DNA from: Campylobacter magnus
GTDB lineage: Bacteria > Campylobacterota > Campylobacteria > Campylobacterales > Campylobacteraceae
Reading direction: 5' to 3'
Length of the DNA: 64,000 nucleotides
Assembly (NCBI RefSeq): GCF_028649595.1
Contig: NZ_JAQSLK010000003.1
Span: 1-64,000, forward strand
Of the stretch, positions 52,458 through 61,374 are shown in pieces. A program made the translations under genes and the position numbers. Position 1 is the stretch's first letter. Every line of letters begins with the position of its first letter. The notes beneath the pieces were generated by a model that did not search any database, was not told the DNA's origin, and was given only the letters and a program-made list of their open reading frames with translations.

Positions 52458-53150
52458 ATGAGTGAAAAATTTAAAAAATTAGAAAAATTGTTAGGTTATG
52501 AGTTTAAAGATAAAAGCTTGTTAAAAGCGGCGCTGTCGCACAAAAGCGCACGCTCTGGGGTAAATAACGAAAGACTAGAATTCCTAGGCGATGCGGTGCT
52601 AGATCTTGTGGTGGGCGAGTATCTATATCATAAGTTTAGCTCCAAAAAAGGCGAGCATAACGAGGGCGATCTCTCAAAGATAAGAGCTGGGCTTGTAAAT
52701 GAGCGCTCATTTGCAAAAATTGCAGGATCACTGGGGCTTGGCGAGTATCTAATAATGAGTATAAGCGAGAGAAAAAGCGGTGGGGATAAAAAGCCTAGTT
52801 TGCTTAGCGATGCTTTGGAGGCGATATTTGGGGCGATTTACTTGGAGAGTGGCTTGGAGTGCGCTAAGGGCGTGTTTGTGCCGTTAGTGGAGAGTGAGTT
52901 TAAAAACATAGATAAAGATGTGCTAAAAGACTACAAAACAAGGCTTCAAGAAATAACACAAGAGCGACTAGGACTGCTGCCAAAATACGAGCTAATAGGA
53001 TCTAGTGGGCCTGATCATAAAAAGAGCTTTGAGATTGCGCTGTTTTTGGGGGATAAAGAAATAGCAAGGTCTGTGGGCGCTAGCAAAAAAGAAGCCGAGC
53101 AAAAATGTGCGATGATAGCAGTAGAGGCGCTAAAAAAGGGGAGCAAATGA
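52458..53150 (+). CDS. rnc: ribonuclease III
   Basis: This 230-residue enzyme cleaves double-stranded RNA in rRNA processing. It has NNERLEFLGDAVLDLVV (signature with catalytic Glu/Asp), HNEGDLSKIRAGLVN and a C-terminal dsRBD (GASKKEAEQKCAMIAVEALK). The ATG at 52458 is chosen over 52434 by homology; neither has a strong ribosome binding site. Its stop overlaps the following antitoxin start. Confidence 0.92.
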   Translation: MSEKFKKLEKLLGYEFKDKSLLKAALSHKSARSGVNNERLEFLGDAVLDLVVGEYLYHKFSSKKGEHNEGDLSKIRAGLVNERSFAKIAGSLGLGEYLIMSISERKSGGDKKPSLLSDALEAIFGAIYLESGLECAKGVFVPLVESEFKNIDKDVLKDYKTRLQEITQERLGLLPKYELIGSSGPDHKKSFEIALFLGDKEIARSVGASKKEAEQKCAMIAVEALKKGSK

Positions 53151-53344
53151 CTACGATAACGCTGGATAATAAAATAGGCGCAGATGTGATAGAGGCGATA
53201 AAAGCACTGCTAAAAAACAAGCCAAAAGAGCTATATAGTATAAGGGATGATAAAATACCTGCGCTTGATAAGGCGATAAAAGAGTTTAATAGTGGCGAAT
53301 TTAGCGTATATAAAAGCGTAGATGAGCTGATGAAAGATTTGTAA
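53147..53344 (+). CDS. RelB/DinJ-like antitoxin
   Basis: This 65-residue protein starts at an ATG overlapping the rnc stop (ATGA) with GGGGAG upstream. N-terminal TTITLDNKIG and central VIEAIKALLKNKP look like an antitoxin DNA-binding beta-alpha start, and the acidic tail (YKSVDELMKDL) suits toxin binding. Its stop overlaps the toxin ATG as TAATG. Confidence 0.75.
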   Translation: MTTITLDNKIGADVIEAIKALLKNKPKELYSIRDDKIPALDKAIKEFNSGEFSVYKSVDELMKDL

Positions 53345-53613
53345 TGCTAGAAATCAAAGCATCGGCTAGCTTTAAAAAAGCAGCTAAAAAGCTAAATGAT
53401 AGAGATAAAGGACTTTTAAAAGAAGTTCTAGGTAAGCTCGTAAATAATGAAAAGCTAGATGAGAAATATTGCGACCACGCATTAAAGGGTAAATATTTGG
53501 GATTTAGGGATTGTCATATTAAGCCTGATTTGGTGTTAATCTATAAAATAGAACATAATGCCTTGCTGCTATATTTAGCAAATATTGGCTCTCACTCTGA
53601 GCTTGGAATTTAA
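53344..53613 (+). CDS. YafQ-type mRNA interferase toxin
   Basis: This 89-residue RelE/ParE-superfamily protein has the YafQ pattern: KLDEKYCDHALKGKYLGFRD, IKPDLVLIYKI and the ending NIGSHSELGI. Catalytic-type residues H45, H58, D62 and H84 have the same spacing as E. coli YafQ H50, H63, D67 and H87. Insertion between rnc and aroC makes it part of a housekeeping operon. Confidence 0.82.
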   Translation: MLEIKASASFKKAAKKLNDRDKGLLKEVLGKLVNNEKLDEKYCDHALKGKYLGFRDCHIKPDLVLIYKIEHNALLLYLANIGSHSELGI

Positions 53614-53623
53614 GGGATAAAAA

Positions 53624-54769
53624 ATGAATACTTTTGGTAAAAGATTTGCGCTAAGTAGTTTTGGTGAGAGTCATGGGGTAGCAATAGGTGGCGTGATAGA
53701 TGGAATGCCCTCAAATGTGGAGATAAATCTAGAATTCTTGCAAAATGAGATGAGCAAGCGAAAGCCAGGCGGCAAATACGCCACAAACCGCAAAGAAGAT
53801 GATGAATTGCGCATTTTAAGCGGTGTTTTTGAAGAAAATGGCAAGCTTTTTAGCACAGGGGCTAGCATAGGCTTTGTGATAGAAAACACAAGCCAGCATA
53901 GCAAAGACTATGAGAATATTAAAGAGCTTTTTCGCCCTGGGCATGGGGACTTTGGCTACTTTGCTAAGTGGGGGATAAGGGATCATAGAGGTGGCGGCAG
54001 AGCTAGTGCTAGAGAAACAGCAGTTAGAGTGGCTGGTGGGGCGTTTGCACAGCTTTTGCTAAATCACTTTGGCATAGAAGTAAAAAGCGGCGTGCTAAGC
54101 GTGGGCGAGATAGGCAGGGCAGAGGGCGGATATGCTGAGCTTTTGGGGGCGGTGGACTTTGAAAATGCTGAAAATAGCGAGATTTTTGCGCTTTTGCCAG
54201 AGTATGAGGCGAGCCAAAAAGAGCTGATAAAGTCATGTAAAGACAGCGGCGAGAGCGTGGGGGCTAGCGTGCTAAGCGTGGCAAAGGGGCTTTTTGCTGG
54301 GCTTGGCGAGCCTATGTATGATAAGCTTGATAGCAAAATTGCAGAAGCGATGATGAGTATAAACGGCGTAAAAGCCGTAGAAATCGGCGCAGGTGTGGCA
54401 GCTAGCAGGCTGCGGGGTAGTGAAAATAATGATGAGCTTTTGCCTGCTAGCAATGGAGGTTTTGGGGCGATGAGAGCGGAGTTTGGCTCAAATAACGCTG
54501 GTGGCGTGCTAGCTGGTATAAGCTCTGGGGCTGATCTAGTGGTGCTAAGCCACTTTAAGCCCACGCCTAGTATTTTTAGCGAACAAAAAACGATAAATAA
54601 GCGTGGAGAGGCGGTGAAGTTTGCGCTAGTTGGCAGACATGATCCTTGTATCGGTGTGAGAGGCTCGGTGGTGGCGACTGCGATGATGAGACTGGTGCTA
54701 GCTGATATGCTTTTGCTTGGGGCTAGCTCACGACTTGAAATGCTAAAAAGGGCGTGGAGTTTTGCGTAG
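53624..54769 (+). CDS. aroC: chorismate synthase
   Basis: This 381-residue FMN enzyme makes chorismate. Signatures are GESHGVAIGGVIDGMP, RPGHGDFGYFAKWGIRDHRGG-like (quoted in parts), GGRASARETAVRVAGGA and RHDPCIGVRG. It starts 10 bases after the toxin stop with a GGGATAAAA site. The shikimate operon is otherwise absent here. Confidence 0.95.
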   Translation: MNTFGKRFALSSFGESHGVAIGGVIDGMPSNVEINLEFLQNEMSKRKPGGKYATNRKEDDELRILSGVFEENGKLFSTGASIGFVIENTSQHSKDYENIKELFRPGHGDFGYFAKWGIRDHRGGGRASARETAVRVAGGAFAQLLLNHFGIEVKSGVLSVGEIGRAEGGYAELLGAVDFENAENSEIFALLPEYEASQKELIKSCKDSGESVGASVLSVAKGLFAGLGEPMYDKLDSKIAEAMMSINGVKAVEIGAGVAASRLRGSENNDELLPASNGGFGAMRAEFGSNNAGGVLAGISSGADLVVLSHFKPTPSIFSEQKTINKRGEAVKFALVGRHDPCIGVRGSVVATAMMRLVLADMLLLGASSRLEMLKRAWSFA

Positions 54770-55166
54770 TTTTGGTAGAGTGGCTCTTTTTTTGGGGCTT
54801 TTGGTTTGTTGTTTGGTGGCTGAGAAAAACGCTAGCACGCTGGGCTTAGAGAGCTTTTTGGGTGGAGAGGCTGGAGAGGCTGGAGAGATAGAACTAGCCA
54901 AAATCCGCATAGCAAATCTTTTGACACAAAAAGCAGAGCTAGAGCGCGAGGCAGCAGAGCTAGAGGCCAAACGCAAAGAACGCGCGGCAAATCTAGTAAG
55001 CGCGGATAGCCCTGAGGTAATAGCGCTTTTAAAGCAAATTGCTGAGCTAAAAGCGCAAATTGCCAAGCTTAGCGCAGAGAATTCTGCAGGGAATTCTAGC
55101 GCAGAGAATGCTTCTTCTGCTATTACGAAAAATCCAGCCGAGCTTCAAGGCGAGTATATAAAATAA
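54762..55166 (+). CDS. secreted coiled-coil hypothetical protein (134 aa)
   Basis: This 134-residue protein starts at TTG, overlapping the aroC end, with GGAG five bases upstream. Residues 1-20 look like a signal peptide (VALFLGLLVCCLVAE). The middle (IANLLTQKAELEREAAELEA) is a coiled coil and the rest is Glu/Ala/Lys-rich; an in-frame palindrome piece codes ENSAGNSSAEN. Function unknown. Confidence 0.6.
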   Translation: MRSFGRVALFLGLLVCCLVAEKNASTLGLESFLGGEAGEAGEIELAKIRIANLLTQKAELEREAAELEAKRKERAANLVSADSPEVIALLKQIAELKAQIAKLSAENSAGNSSAENASSAITKNPAELQGEYIK

Positions 55167-55896
55167 GTCTAGGGAATTTTGCGCAGGAATTTTAGTTTAG
55201 GAAATTTTAGTTTTAGGAATTCTAGAATTCCTAATAAATTTGCCTAGGAATTTTAGATTTTTACTTAGGAATTCTAGATTTTATTGCTAGGAATTCTAGA
55301 TTTTTGCTCGCTTTAGTGGGGCAAGCCCCTAGCCCCGCAAATTTTATAAGGGCTACGCCCTAAACCCTTAGTGGCTGCCGCCCCTACAACCCCGCTAAAA
55401 TCTAGAATTCTCTTGTTTTATCTGTGTTTTTGTGGGAATTTTAGTCTTAGGAATTCTAGAATTCCCTACTATGTCATCCCCCAGCTTGACTGGGGGATCT
55501 CTATATAGAATTCTAGAATTCCCTAAAATTCGTCATTTCGAATCTTTAAAAAAAAGAGGGAGCAATCTTATTTATTAAGACTTAAATGAGATTGCTTCGG
55601 TCGCTTTGCTCCCTCGCAATGACGCAAGGAATTCTAAATTTTTTTGTGATGAGATCCCCCGATCAAGTCGGGGGATGACAAAAAAGCAAGGCGGGATTTT
55701 TATAGAGATTGTCCGGTCAAGCCGGACAATGACACAGAACTAAGGAATTCTAGAATTCCCTAGAGATTGCTTCGGTCGCTTTGTTCCCTCGCAATGACGG
55801 AATTTTAGACGGAATTTTAAACGAGATTGCTCCCTCTTTTTTCAAAGCCTCGCAATGACGGAATTTCCGCAATGACGGCAGGGAATTCTAGAATTC
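55167..55896. repeat. 730-base mixed repeat block
   Basis: Many palindromes, one GC-rich element (55305-55400), GTCATCCCCCAGCTTGAC (55473-55500), two or three GTCATTTCG/TTGCGAGG-type elements (about 55528, 55588-55622, 55770-55800, 55835-55860) and a GATCCCCCGATC inverse (about 55652-55678). No intact gene is seen. Confidence 0.8.
55305..55400 (+). repeat. GC-rich triple-hairpin element, copy 3
   Basis: GCTCGCTTTAGTGGGGCAAGC, then AGCCCC, then AGGGCTACGCCCT and AGTGGCTGCCGCCCCT hairpins, ending CCCCGCTAAAATCTAG. Same order as copy 2. Confidence 0.7.
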
Positions 55897-56682
55897 CTAT
55901 TTATCTAAAAGTGATCTAGCGTAGGCTAAGAACTTGTCTTTGTGTGCTAGGGCGTCTTTGCTAAATGCGATAAAATAGTCGTTTCGCAGATGTTCGCCAG
56001 TGTATTTTAAAGGCTCGTTTGTTAGAATGCTAAACATACCACCGCCAGCTGCTGTTACGATAGCGTCCCCTGCTGCTATATCCCAAAGACTGCTGCCACA
56101 AAACCTTGGATAAACAGCCGCAATACCCTGAGCTACACGGCAAAACTTTATAGCAGACCCACAGCGCAAACGCTCACTCTCAAAGTAATCGCACATTTTA
56201 TCCACGCTTGGGCTATGGCTTGAGTTGCCTGAAATAATAGCGTTTGAGCCAGTTTGGGGCGTTATTAAGCCTCGGTCATTAAAGCTTTGAAAAAGCGTGC
56301 TAGTATAAAAAGTCTCGCTGCTAATAGGTATATGAATAAGCCCAAAAACTGGTCTAGCCTTTTCAATCAGCGCAATACACACGCTAAACTCGCCATTGCG
56401 AGCCAAAAAGTCCTTTGTGCCATCAAGTGGGTCAACTAGCCAAAAAGTGTCATTTTCGCTCATTTTTGCTGGGTCTAGCAAGGCTTCTTCGCTACAAATA
56501 TCAATGCCACTTTGACTAAGATAAAAGTAAATTGCATCATTTGCGGCTATATCTGCGTTTGTTAGAGGTGAGTTGTCTTCTTTTGTGCTTACTTCAAAGT
56601 TGCCCTCATGATAATAGCGTAAAATTTCAGCGCCAGCGGCTTTTGCGGCTCTTTGGGCAAGATTTATCAAATCTTTTCTCAT
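55897..56682 (-). CDS. cysQ: 3'(2'),5'-bisphosphate nucleotidase CysQ
   Basis: This 261-residue inositol monophosphatase-family enzyme removes the 3' phosphate of PAP. Motifs are EDNSPLTNADIAAN, CSEEAL, FWLVDPLDGTKDF (metal Asp residues) and SLWDIAAGDAIVTAAGG. GGAGATAAA precedes the ATG. It is downstream of the DUF2393 genes in a leftward run. Confidence 0.92.
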   Translation of the reverse strand: MRKDLINLAQRAAKAAGAEILRYYHEGNFEVSTKEDNSPLTNADIAANDAIYFYLSQSGIDICSEEALLDPAKMSENDTFWLVDPLDGTKDFLARNGEFSVCIALIEKARPVFGLIHIPISSETFYTSTLFQSFNDRGLITPQTGSNAIISGNSSHSPSVDKMCDYFESERLRCGSAIKFCRVAQGIAAVYPRFCGSSLWDIAAGDAIVTAAGGGMFSILTNEPLKYTGEHLRNDYFIAFSKDALAHKDKFLAYARSLLDK

Positions 56683-56691
56683 TTTATCTCC

Positions 56692-57237
56692 TTAGTGGCA
56701 AGTTAGAGTATAATTAACTTTTGGGTCTTTAAAAGTAGTTGGATAGCGCACATATAGGCTAAAGGGCCTTGCTGATTTTGCTTTTAATCTCTCGCCTATG
56801 GTAAAATTCTCATTTATGGTGCTGATTTTAAACTCTTTTTTCTTTATTTTAAAAAAGTCCAAAAAGCTCCTATCTGGCTGTTTGAAAAGATCAGGTGTGA
56901 GGGCTTGTAGTGTGCTGGGGCTATTTGTGATGCGGATATTTATATTACAGCTTGTGATATCAAAGCCTCCGACATTGCTGATAATGCCTGTGAAGTTTAG
57001 GCTCTCTTTTAGTAGGACACGCTGGTATTTTACCTCGCTTATTTTAGCGACTTTTGTGTAGTCATCGATGATGAAAGAAATGATAGTTGATGAGGCTAAA
57101 AAACCAGCAAAAAGCAAGCTTATTGTGATAATGAGCTTTTTTAGCCGAACTGTGCCTCGCAAAAGCAAAAAGCCAAAAAGGCAAAAAATGATAAAAAGTA
57201 AAATAATAAAAATTATATGTATATAAGTAAAATACAT
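56692..57237 (-). CDS. DUF2393 membrane protein 1
   Basis: This 181-residue protein has two N-terminal membrane segments (about 7-29, 33-55) and a periplasmic part with ISNVGGFDITSCNINIRI. It matches the Campylobacter DUF2393 family. It follows its paralogue at 57247 by nine bases. RBS AAGGAGAAAAT. Confidence 0.75.
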   Translation of the reverse strand: MYFTYIHIIFIILLFIIFCLFGFLLLRGTVRLKKLIITISLLFAGFLASSTIISFIIDDYTKVAKISEVKYQRVLLKESLNFTGIISNVGGFDITSCNINIRITNSPSTLQALTPDLFKQPDRSFLDFFKIKKKEFKISTINENFTIGERLKAKSARPFSLYVRYPTTFKDPKVNYTLTCH

Positions 57238-57246
57238 ATTTTCTCC

Positions 57247-57783
57247 TTAAAAACACTGCGAAAAGGTAGTGATATTATAATCTTGCGGTCTAAAGTTATA
57301 AATAGTCATATTTAGCTCCACGCTCTGGTTTGGGGAGATGCGACCTTCGCTTTGCGCAAAGACTGATTTTAGCGGTTTTATGGTATTTTTTATCTTGTTT
57401 ATTTGTTTTTTTGAGTTTTTGATAAACTCTACATTTACACGGCAAATGTGAAAGGCTTTGCTACTTTTGTTTGTAAGGTTTAAATCCAGTAAAAAGGTAT
57501 CAGAGTAGGCTAGTTGCTTTGAGTTTACAATTTGTAGCTCTCTTGTGCGAAAATTCTCTTCAATATAGTTGTAGCCAAAGTATCCACCACAAAGCAAATA
57601 CACCACTGCTAGCAAGATAAAAATAGCCCCCAAAAACTGCGAGCGAAACAAAGCCCAAAAGGCAAAAATCATAAGCACCAAAAAGCCAGCTAATAAACAC
57701 GCAAGCAAGATATAATCATAGCTATTAAGGTTTTCTAAATAAAAAAAAATGTGCCCTCTTAGCTCACTTATGCTTTGTTTCAT
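57247..57783 (-). CDS. DUF2393 membrane protein 2
   Basis: This 178-residue paralogue has two membrane segments (about 20-46, 49-74) followed by a predicted beta-rich periplasmic domain (LTNKSSKAFHICRVNVEFI). It lies six bases after hisIE, so it probably shares its transcript. Function unknown. Confidence 0.75.
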   Translation of the reverse strand: MKQSISELRGHIFFYLENLNSYDYILLACLLAGFLVLMIFAFWALFRSQFLGAIFILLAVVYLLCGGYFGYNYIEENFRTRELQIVNSKQLAYSDTFLLDLNLTNKSSKAFHICRVNVEFIKNSKKQINKIKNTIKPLKSVFAQSEGRISPNQSVELNMTIYNFRPQDYNITTFSQCF

Positions 57784-57789
57784 TTTCTA

Positions 57790-58512
57790 TTAGCCTTTTC
57801 TATTAGCCTTTTCTATTAAGCCGCTAAGCCCTTCTCTGCGCCTAAGCTCATTTAGAAGCTGTTCAGGATGTATGCCCACATCAGCTAAAGCCACTAGCAT
57901 ATGAAATAGCACATCTGCGCCCTCATAGACTATGTCATAAGCTGGCTGGGTCTCTTTGTGCTCGCCTTTTGCGCCAGCTTTAAAGTCTTTTATAGCTAGG
58001 GCAAACTCGCAGGCTTCTTCGGCGATTTTTTTAAGATATGAGTTTGGGGCTTTTTTGTAGAGTTTGGCTGTGTAGCTAGTGCTCTCATCGCCACTTAGCT
58101 TGCGCTCTAAGCAAGTGTGATAAAGCTCGTCTAAAATGCCGTAGCTAGGCGTGTTTGTACTAGGAATTCTAGAATTCTCGCTGGGAATTCTAGATTTTTC
58201 TAGAATATCAAGCTCTTTAAAAAAGCAAGAGTGAGAGCCAGTGTGGCAAGCAGCGCCAATTTGCTCCACTTTTAGCAAGATTGCATCATTGTCGCAATCA
58301 AACTTGATTTGCTTGATTTTTTGGGTGTTGCCGCTGCTCTCGCCTTTTTTCCAAATGCGGTTTTTTGAGCGTGAGAAATAGTGAGCATAGCCACTCTCAC
58401 AGCTAAGTTTAAATGCTTCTTCGTTCATGTAAGCTAGCATTAAAACTTCGCCGTTTTCATCTTGGGTTACTACTGGGATTAGTCCTTTTTGCCAATCAAT
58501 TTGCATACTCAT
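57790..58512 (-). CDS. hisIE: bifunctional HisI/HisE
   Basis: The N-terminal half is phosphoribosyl-AMP cyclohydrolase ([50 protein letters not shown]) and the C-terminal half is phosphoribosyl-ATP pyrophosphatase ([38 protein letters not shown]). The linker [18 protein letters not shown] is coded by two palindrome copies. ATG at 58512 is chosen over a TTG three codons upstream. About 240 residues. Confidence 0.92.
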   Translation of the reverse strand: MSMQIDWQKGLIPVVTQDENGEVLMLAYMNEEAFKLSCESGYAHYFSRSKNRIWKKGESSGNTQKIKQIKFDCDNDAILLKVEQIGAACHTGSHSCFFKELDILEKSRIPSENSRIPSTNTPSYGILDELYHTCLERKLSGDESTSYTAKLYKKAPNSYLKKIAEEACEFALAIKDFKAGAKGEHKETQPAYDIVYEGADVLFHMLVALADVGIHPEQLLNELRRREGLSGLIEKANRKG

Positions 58513-58543
58513 TGCTTTCAAAACTGTTATCTAGCTTAGACTA

Positions 58544-59611
58544 CTATTGCATTGCGCTTTGTTTTGCTTTGTCTTTTGTATCCACCCAGATATTTGGCAC
58601 TGCACCACCTGGGGTTAAAAAGATCTTAGCATCTTTATTTTCTTTTAGTGCCTCGTTAAAATTGCGCTGAATTTCAATTTGTTTTAAGCTTAGCAAGTTG
58701 CCGGTTAGCGATTTAGCAATTTCGCTATTTGAGTACGCTTGTGCGTCAGCCTCGATCTTTACAGCATCGGCTTTACCTTGCGCCTCGATTTTAATTGCTT
58801 CTGCATTACCTTTAGCAAGGGCGGCTTTTTTTAGAGCCTCTTGGTTTGCCCGCTCAACTTCGTATTTGGTACGCTCTGCTTCTTGCTTAGCGATTTGGAC
58901 ACGCTCGATTTGTTCTTTTACCTTTGGTGGCAAGATAATTTCTCTTAGCTGAACGCTAGCAAGCTCAACAGGCTGATTTGGCTGTTTGTCAATATCAGCT
59001 CTAATTGCTGCATCAATTGCTGTTGCTATCTCGTTTCTGCGCTCAGGTAGCTCTTCGGCTGTGTATTTACCAGTTACAGAGCGAACGACATTTCGCACCA
59101 CTGGATCAATGATTTTATTCTCCCAGCTAAAGCCCCACGCTGCTATGGTTTGCGGTGCGTTTTGTGGATTTAGGCGGTATTGAACTGTGATGTCCATAGA
59201 TACTGGCAAACCACGAGAGTCAAGCACTGAGATAGTATCTTTTGTCTCTATACCACTGCCCCTTGTAACTGTTTCGTTGCGACCTTCGCTTGATGTATAG
59301 TTGATTTGGCGCACTTTAGTATCTACGATTCGCACTTCTTGGATGAAAGGCACAAAGAAGTGAAAGCCTGCATTTAGCGGCATTGGATCAAATCTACCGG
59401 CTGTGCTTTTAATGCCTACTTCACCTGAGTTTATGATGACAAAGGGTTTTGCCACTACTAAAATCACTATAATAATGATTAGAGTGTAGATAAGCCCTGA
59501 GAATTTGTTAAAATCAGGTAGTTTTAAGTTGCTAAAATCTACTTTTGGGCGTGAGCTTTTGCTGCTATTGTTGTTATTTTTGTTGAAATAATCATTTAAA
59601 TCTGCTGGCAT
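58544..59611 (-). CDS. SPFH/Band 7 (prohibitin-like) membrane protein
   Basis: This 355-residue protein has one N-terminal membrane segment (about 34-54) after an Asn/Ser-rich start, an SPFH domain (FVPFIQEVRIVDTKVRQI) and a long helical Ala/Glu region (QEAERTKYEVERANQEALKK). It is the Campylobacter HflK-like/prohibitin protein type (cf. Cj0268c), probably oligomerising at the inner membrane. The ORF does not overlap hisIE. Confidence 0.85.
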   Translation of the reverse strand: MPADLNDYFNKNNNNSSKSSRPKVDFSNLKLPDFNKFSGLIYTLIIIIVILVVAKPFVIINSGEVGIKSTAGRFDPMPLNAGFHFFVPFIQEVRIVDTKVRQINYTSSEGRNETVTRGSGIETKDTISVLDSRGLPVSMDITVQYRLNPQNAPQTIAAWGFSWENKIIDPVVRNVVRSVTGKYTAEELPERRNEIATAIDAAIRADIDKQPNQPVELASVQLREIILPPKVKEQIERVQIAKQEAERTKYEVERANQEALKKAALAKGNAEAIKIEAQGKADAVKIEADAQAYSNSEIAKSLTGNLLSLKQIEIQRNFNEALKENKDAKIFLTPGGAVPNIWVDTKDKAKQSAMQ

Positions 59612-59620
59612 TTTTATCCT

Positions 59621-60544
59621 TTATTTAATTATTGTGATAAATTTTTTGTATTTTTCTACTTTGCCAGTTACTGCGGCAAAATACTCATCTTGAAGTCTTT
59701 TTGCTACCTCGCCTCTTTTGCCTGAGCCGATTTTGCGACCATCGATGTAGGCAATAGGCGTAACCTCTGCTGCAGTACCTGTAAAAAACGCCTCATCAGC
59801 TGTGTAAGCATGATCTCTTGTCAGTCGCTCTCTGCGAACCTCATAGCCAAGGTCTTTTGCTATTTCAATCACAGTTGCTTGTGTGATGCTCTCTAAGCTA
59901 GTGTCGTTTGGCGGAGTGATGATCGCGCCATTTCGCACGATAAAAAAGCACTCGCCAGGACCTTCTGCGATAAAGCCTTGCGGGTCAAGTAAAAGTGCCT
60001 CATCGTAGCCTGCTGTGTGAGCCTCGTAGCCTGCCATTTGTGAGTTGAAGTAGTTTGCGCTGGCTTTTGCCTTTGCCATCATTGTGTTTGCGCCTGGTTT
60101 TGCCCATGAGCTGATTTTTACTTTGATGCCGTTTTCTAGCGCTTCTTCGCCCATGTAAGCACCCCATTCCCACGCAGCTACTGCTACATTTACAGGACAG
60201 CCGATGTGGCTAACGCCCATTTTGCCATATCCTAAAAACACGATTGGACGGATATAAACATTGTTATTAAAGGTATTTTGAGCTATTACATCAATATGAG
60301 CTTGATTTATCTCATCTTCGCTAAAAGGGATGTCAATCAAACAAGCCTTAGCTGAGTTAAAAAGGCGTTTTGTATGCTCTTTTAGCTTAAAAATGCCATA
60401 ACCCTCATCAAGCTTATAGGCTCTAACGCCCTCAAATACAGCATTTCCATAGTGAAGTGAGTGAGTTAATACATGTGTAGTAGCGTCTTTCCACGCCACC
60501 ATTTTCCCATCATACCAAATATATTGTGATTCTGGTAGTGCCAT
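59621..60544 (-). CDS. ilvE: branched-chain amino acid aminotransferase
   Basis: This 307-residue PLP enzyme transfers the amino group to or from Leu, Ile and Val. Motifs are IWYDGKMVAWKDA, HSLHYGNAVFEGVRAY, the PLP lysine region KAKASANYFNSQMA and EGPGECFFIV. AAAAAGGATACAAA precedes the ATG. The promoter is at 60576-60581. Confidence 0.94.
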   Translation of the reverse strand: MALPESQYIWYDGKMVAWKDATTHVLTHSLHYGNAVFEGVRAYKLDEGYGIFKLKEHTKRLFNSAKACLIDIPFSEDEINQAHIDVIAQNTFNNNVYIRPIVFLGYGKMGVSHIGCPVNVAVAAWEWGAYMGEEALENGIKVKISSWAKPGANTMMAKAKASANYFNSQMAGYEAHTAGYDEALLLDPQGFIAEGPGECFFIVRNGAIITPPNDTSLESITQATVIEIAKDLGYEVRRERLTRDHAYTADEAFFTGTAAEVTPIAYIDGRKIGSGKRGEVAKRLQDEYFAAVTGKVEKYKKFITIIK

Positions 60545-60575
60545 TTTGTATCCTTTTTGCTTAAAATTCCTTGCG

Positions 60576-60581
60576 ATTATA
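60576..60581 (-). promoter_or_regulatory. -10 box of ilvE
   Basis: TTAGCTATAATCGCAAGG on the minus strand gives TATAAT about 32 bases before the ilvE ATG. Confidence 0.6.
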
Positions 60582-60720
60582 GCTAATTTTGGTTAATCTT
60601 TGCTAAGGAATTCTAGAATTATCTATAATACAAAGCAAAATTTTTTAGATAAAAAATATAAAGTTAAATTTCAATTTAAACTTTTAAACTAGAATTCCCA
60701 GGATTTTTTTAAGGCTAATT

Positions 60721-61374
60721 GTGGATTTTACTTATATATTAGAAAATTATCATCAGTTTATTGACGCTTTTTGGCTTACTTTGCGCATTGGTGCTTTGGG
60801 GATTTTTCTATCATTTTTGCTGGGGCTGTTTTGCGCTGGCTTTCGTGCTGTCCCTGTGCTAGGGCTTTTAATCCGTGCTTATATAGAACTTAGCAGAAAT
60901 ACTCCGCTTCTAATTCAAATTATCTTTCTTTACTATGCTTTGCCAAAGGCTGGGATTAGCCTTAGTGCTGAGGTTTGCGGCATTTTAGGGCTTGCGTTTT
61001 TAGGTGGTGGATATATGTGCGAGGCCTTTGGCTCTGGGCTAAGCTCAGTTGAGAAAATTCAGCGTGAGAGTGCACTTAGCCTTGGACTTAGCAATGCTCA
61101 AGCGTTTTTTTATGTGATTTTACCGCAAGCACTTAGTGTTAGTGTGCCTGCGTTTTTGGCAAATGTAGTGTTTTTGCTAAAAGAAACTTCGGTTTTTAGC
61201 GCAATTGCGCTAGCTGATTTAATGTATGTAGCAAAGGATCAAATCGGCATTGATTATATGATAAATGAAAGCCTTTTTATGCTTGTAGTAGCGTATTTGC
61301 TGCTGCTTGCGCCTATTTTAGCTCTTGGCTTTTATTTGGAGAAAAAACTAAGGTTTGCTGGCTATGGGAATTAG
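60721..61374 (+). CDS. polar amino acid ABC transporter permease 1
   Basis: This 217-residue inner-membrane protein starts at GTG with TAAGG upstream. It has five or so membrane helices and the His/Glu/Gln-type permease motif (YIELSRNTPLLIQIIFLYYALP). The cytoplasmic EAA-like loop is ALSLGLSNAQAFFYVILPQA. It is the first gene of a four-gene importer with the next permease overlapping. Confidence 0.88.
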   Translation: MDFTYILENYHQFIDAFWLTLRIGALGIFLSFLLGLFCAGFRAVPVLGLLIRAYIELSRNTPLLIQIIFLYYALPKAGISLSAEVCGILGLAFLGGGYMCEAFGSGLSSVEKIQRESALSLGLSNAQAFFYVILPQALSVSVPAFLANVVFLLKETSVFSAIALADLMYVAKDQIGIDYMINESLFMLVVAYLLLLAPILALGFYLEKKLRFAGYGN

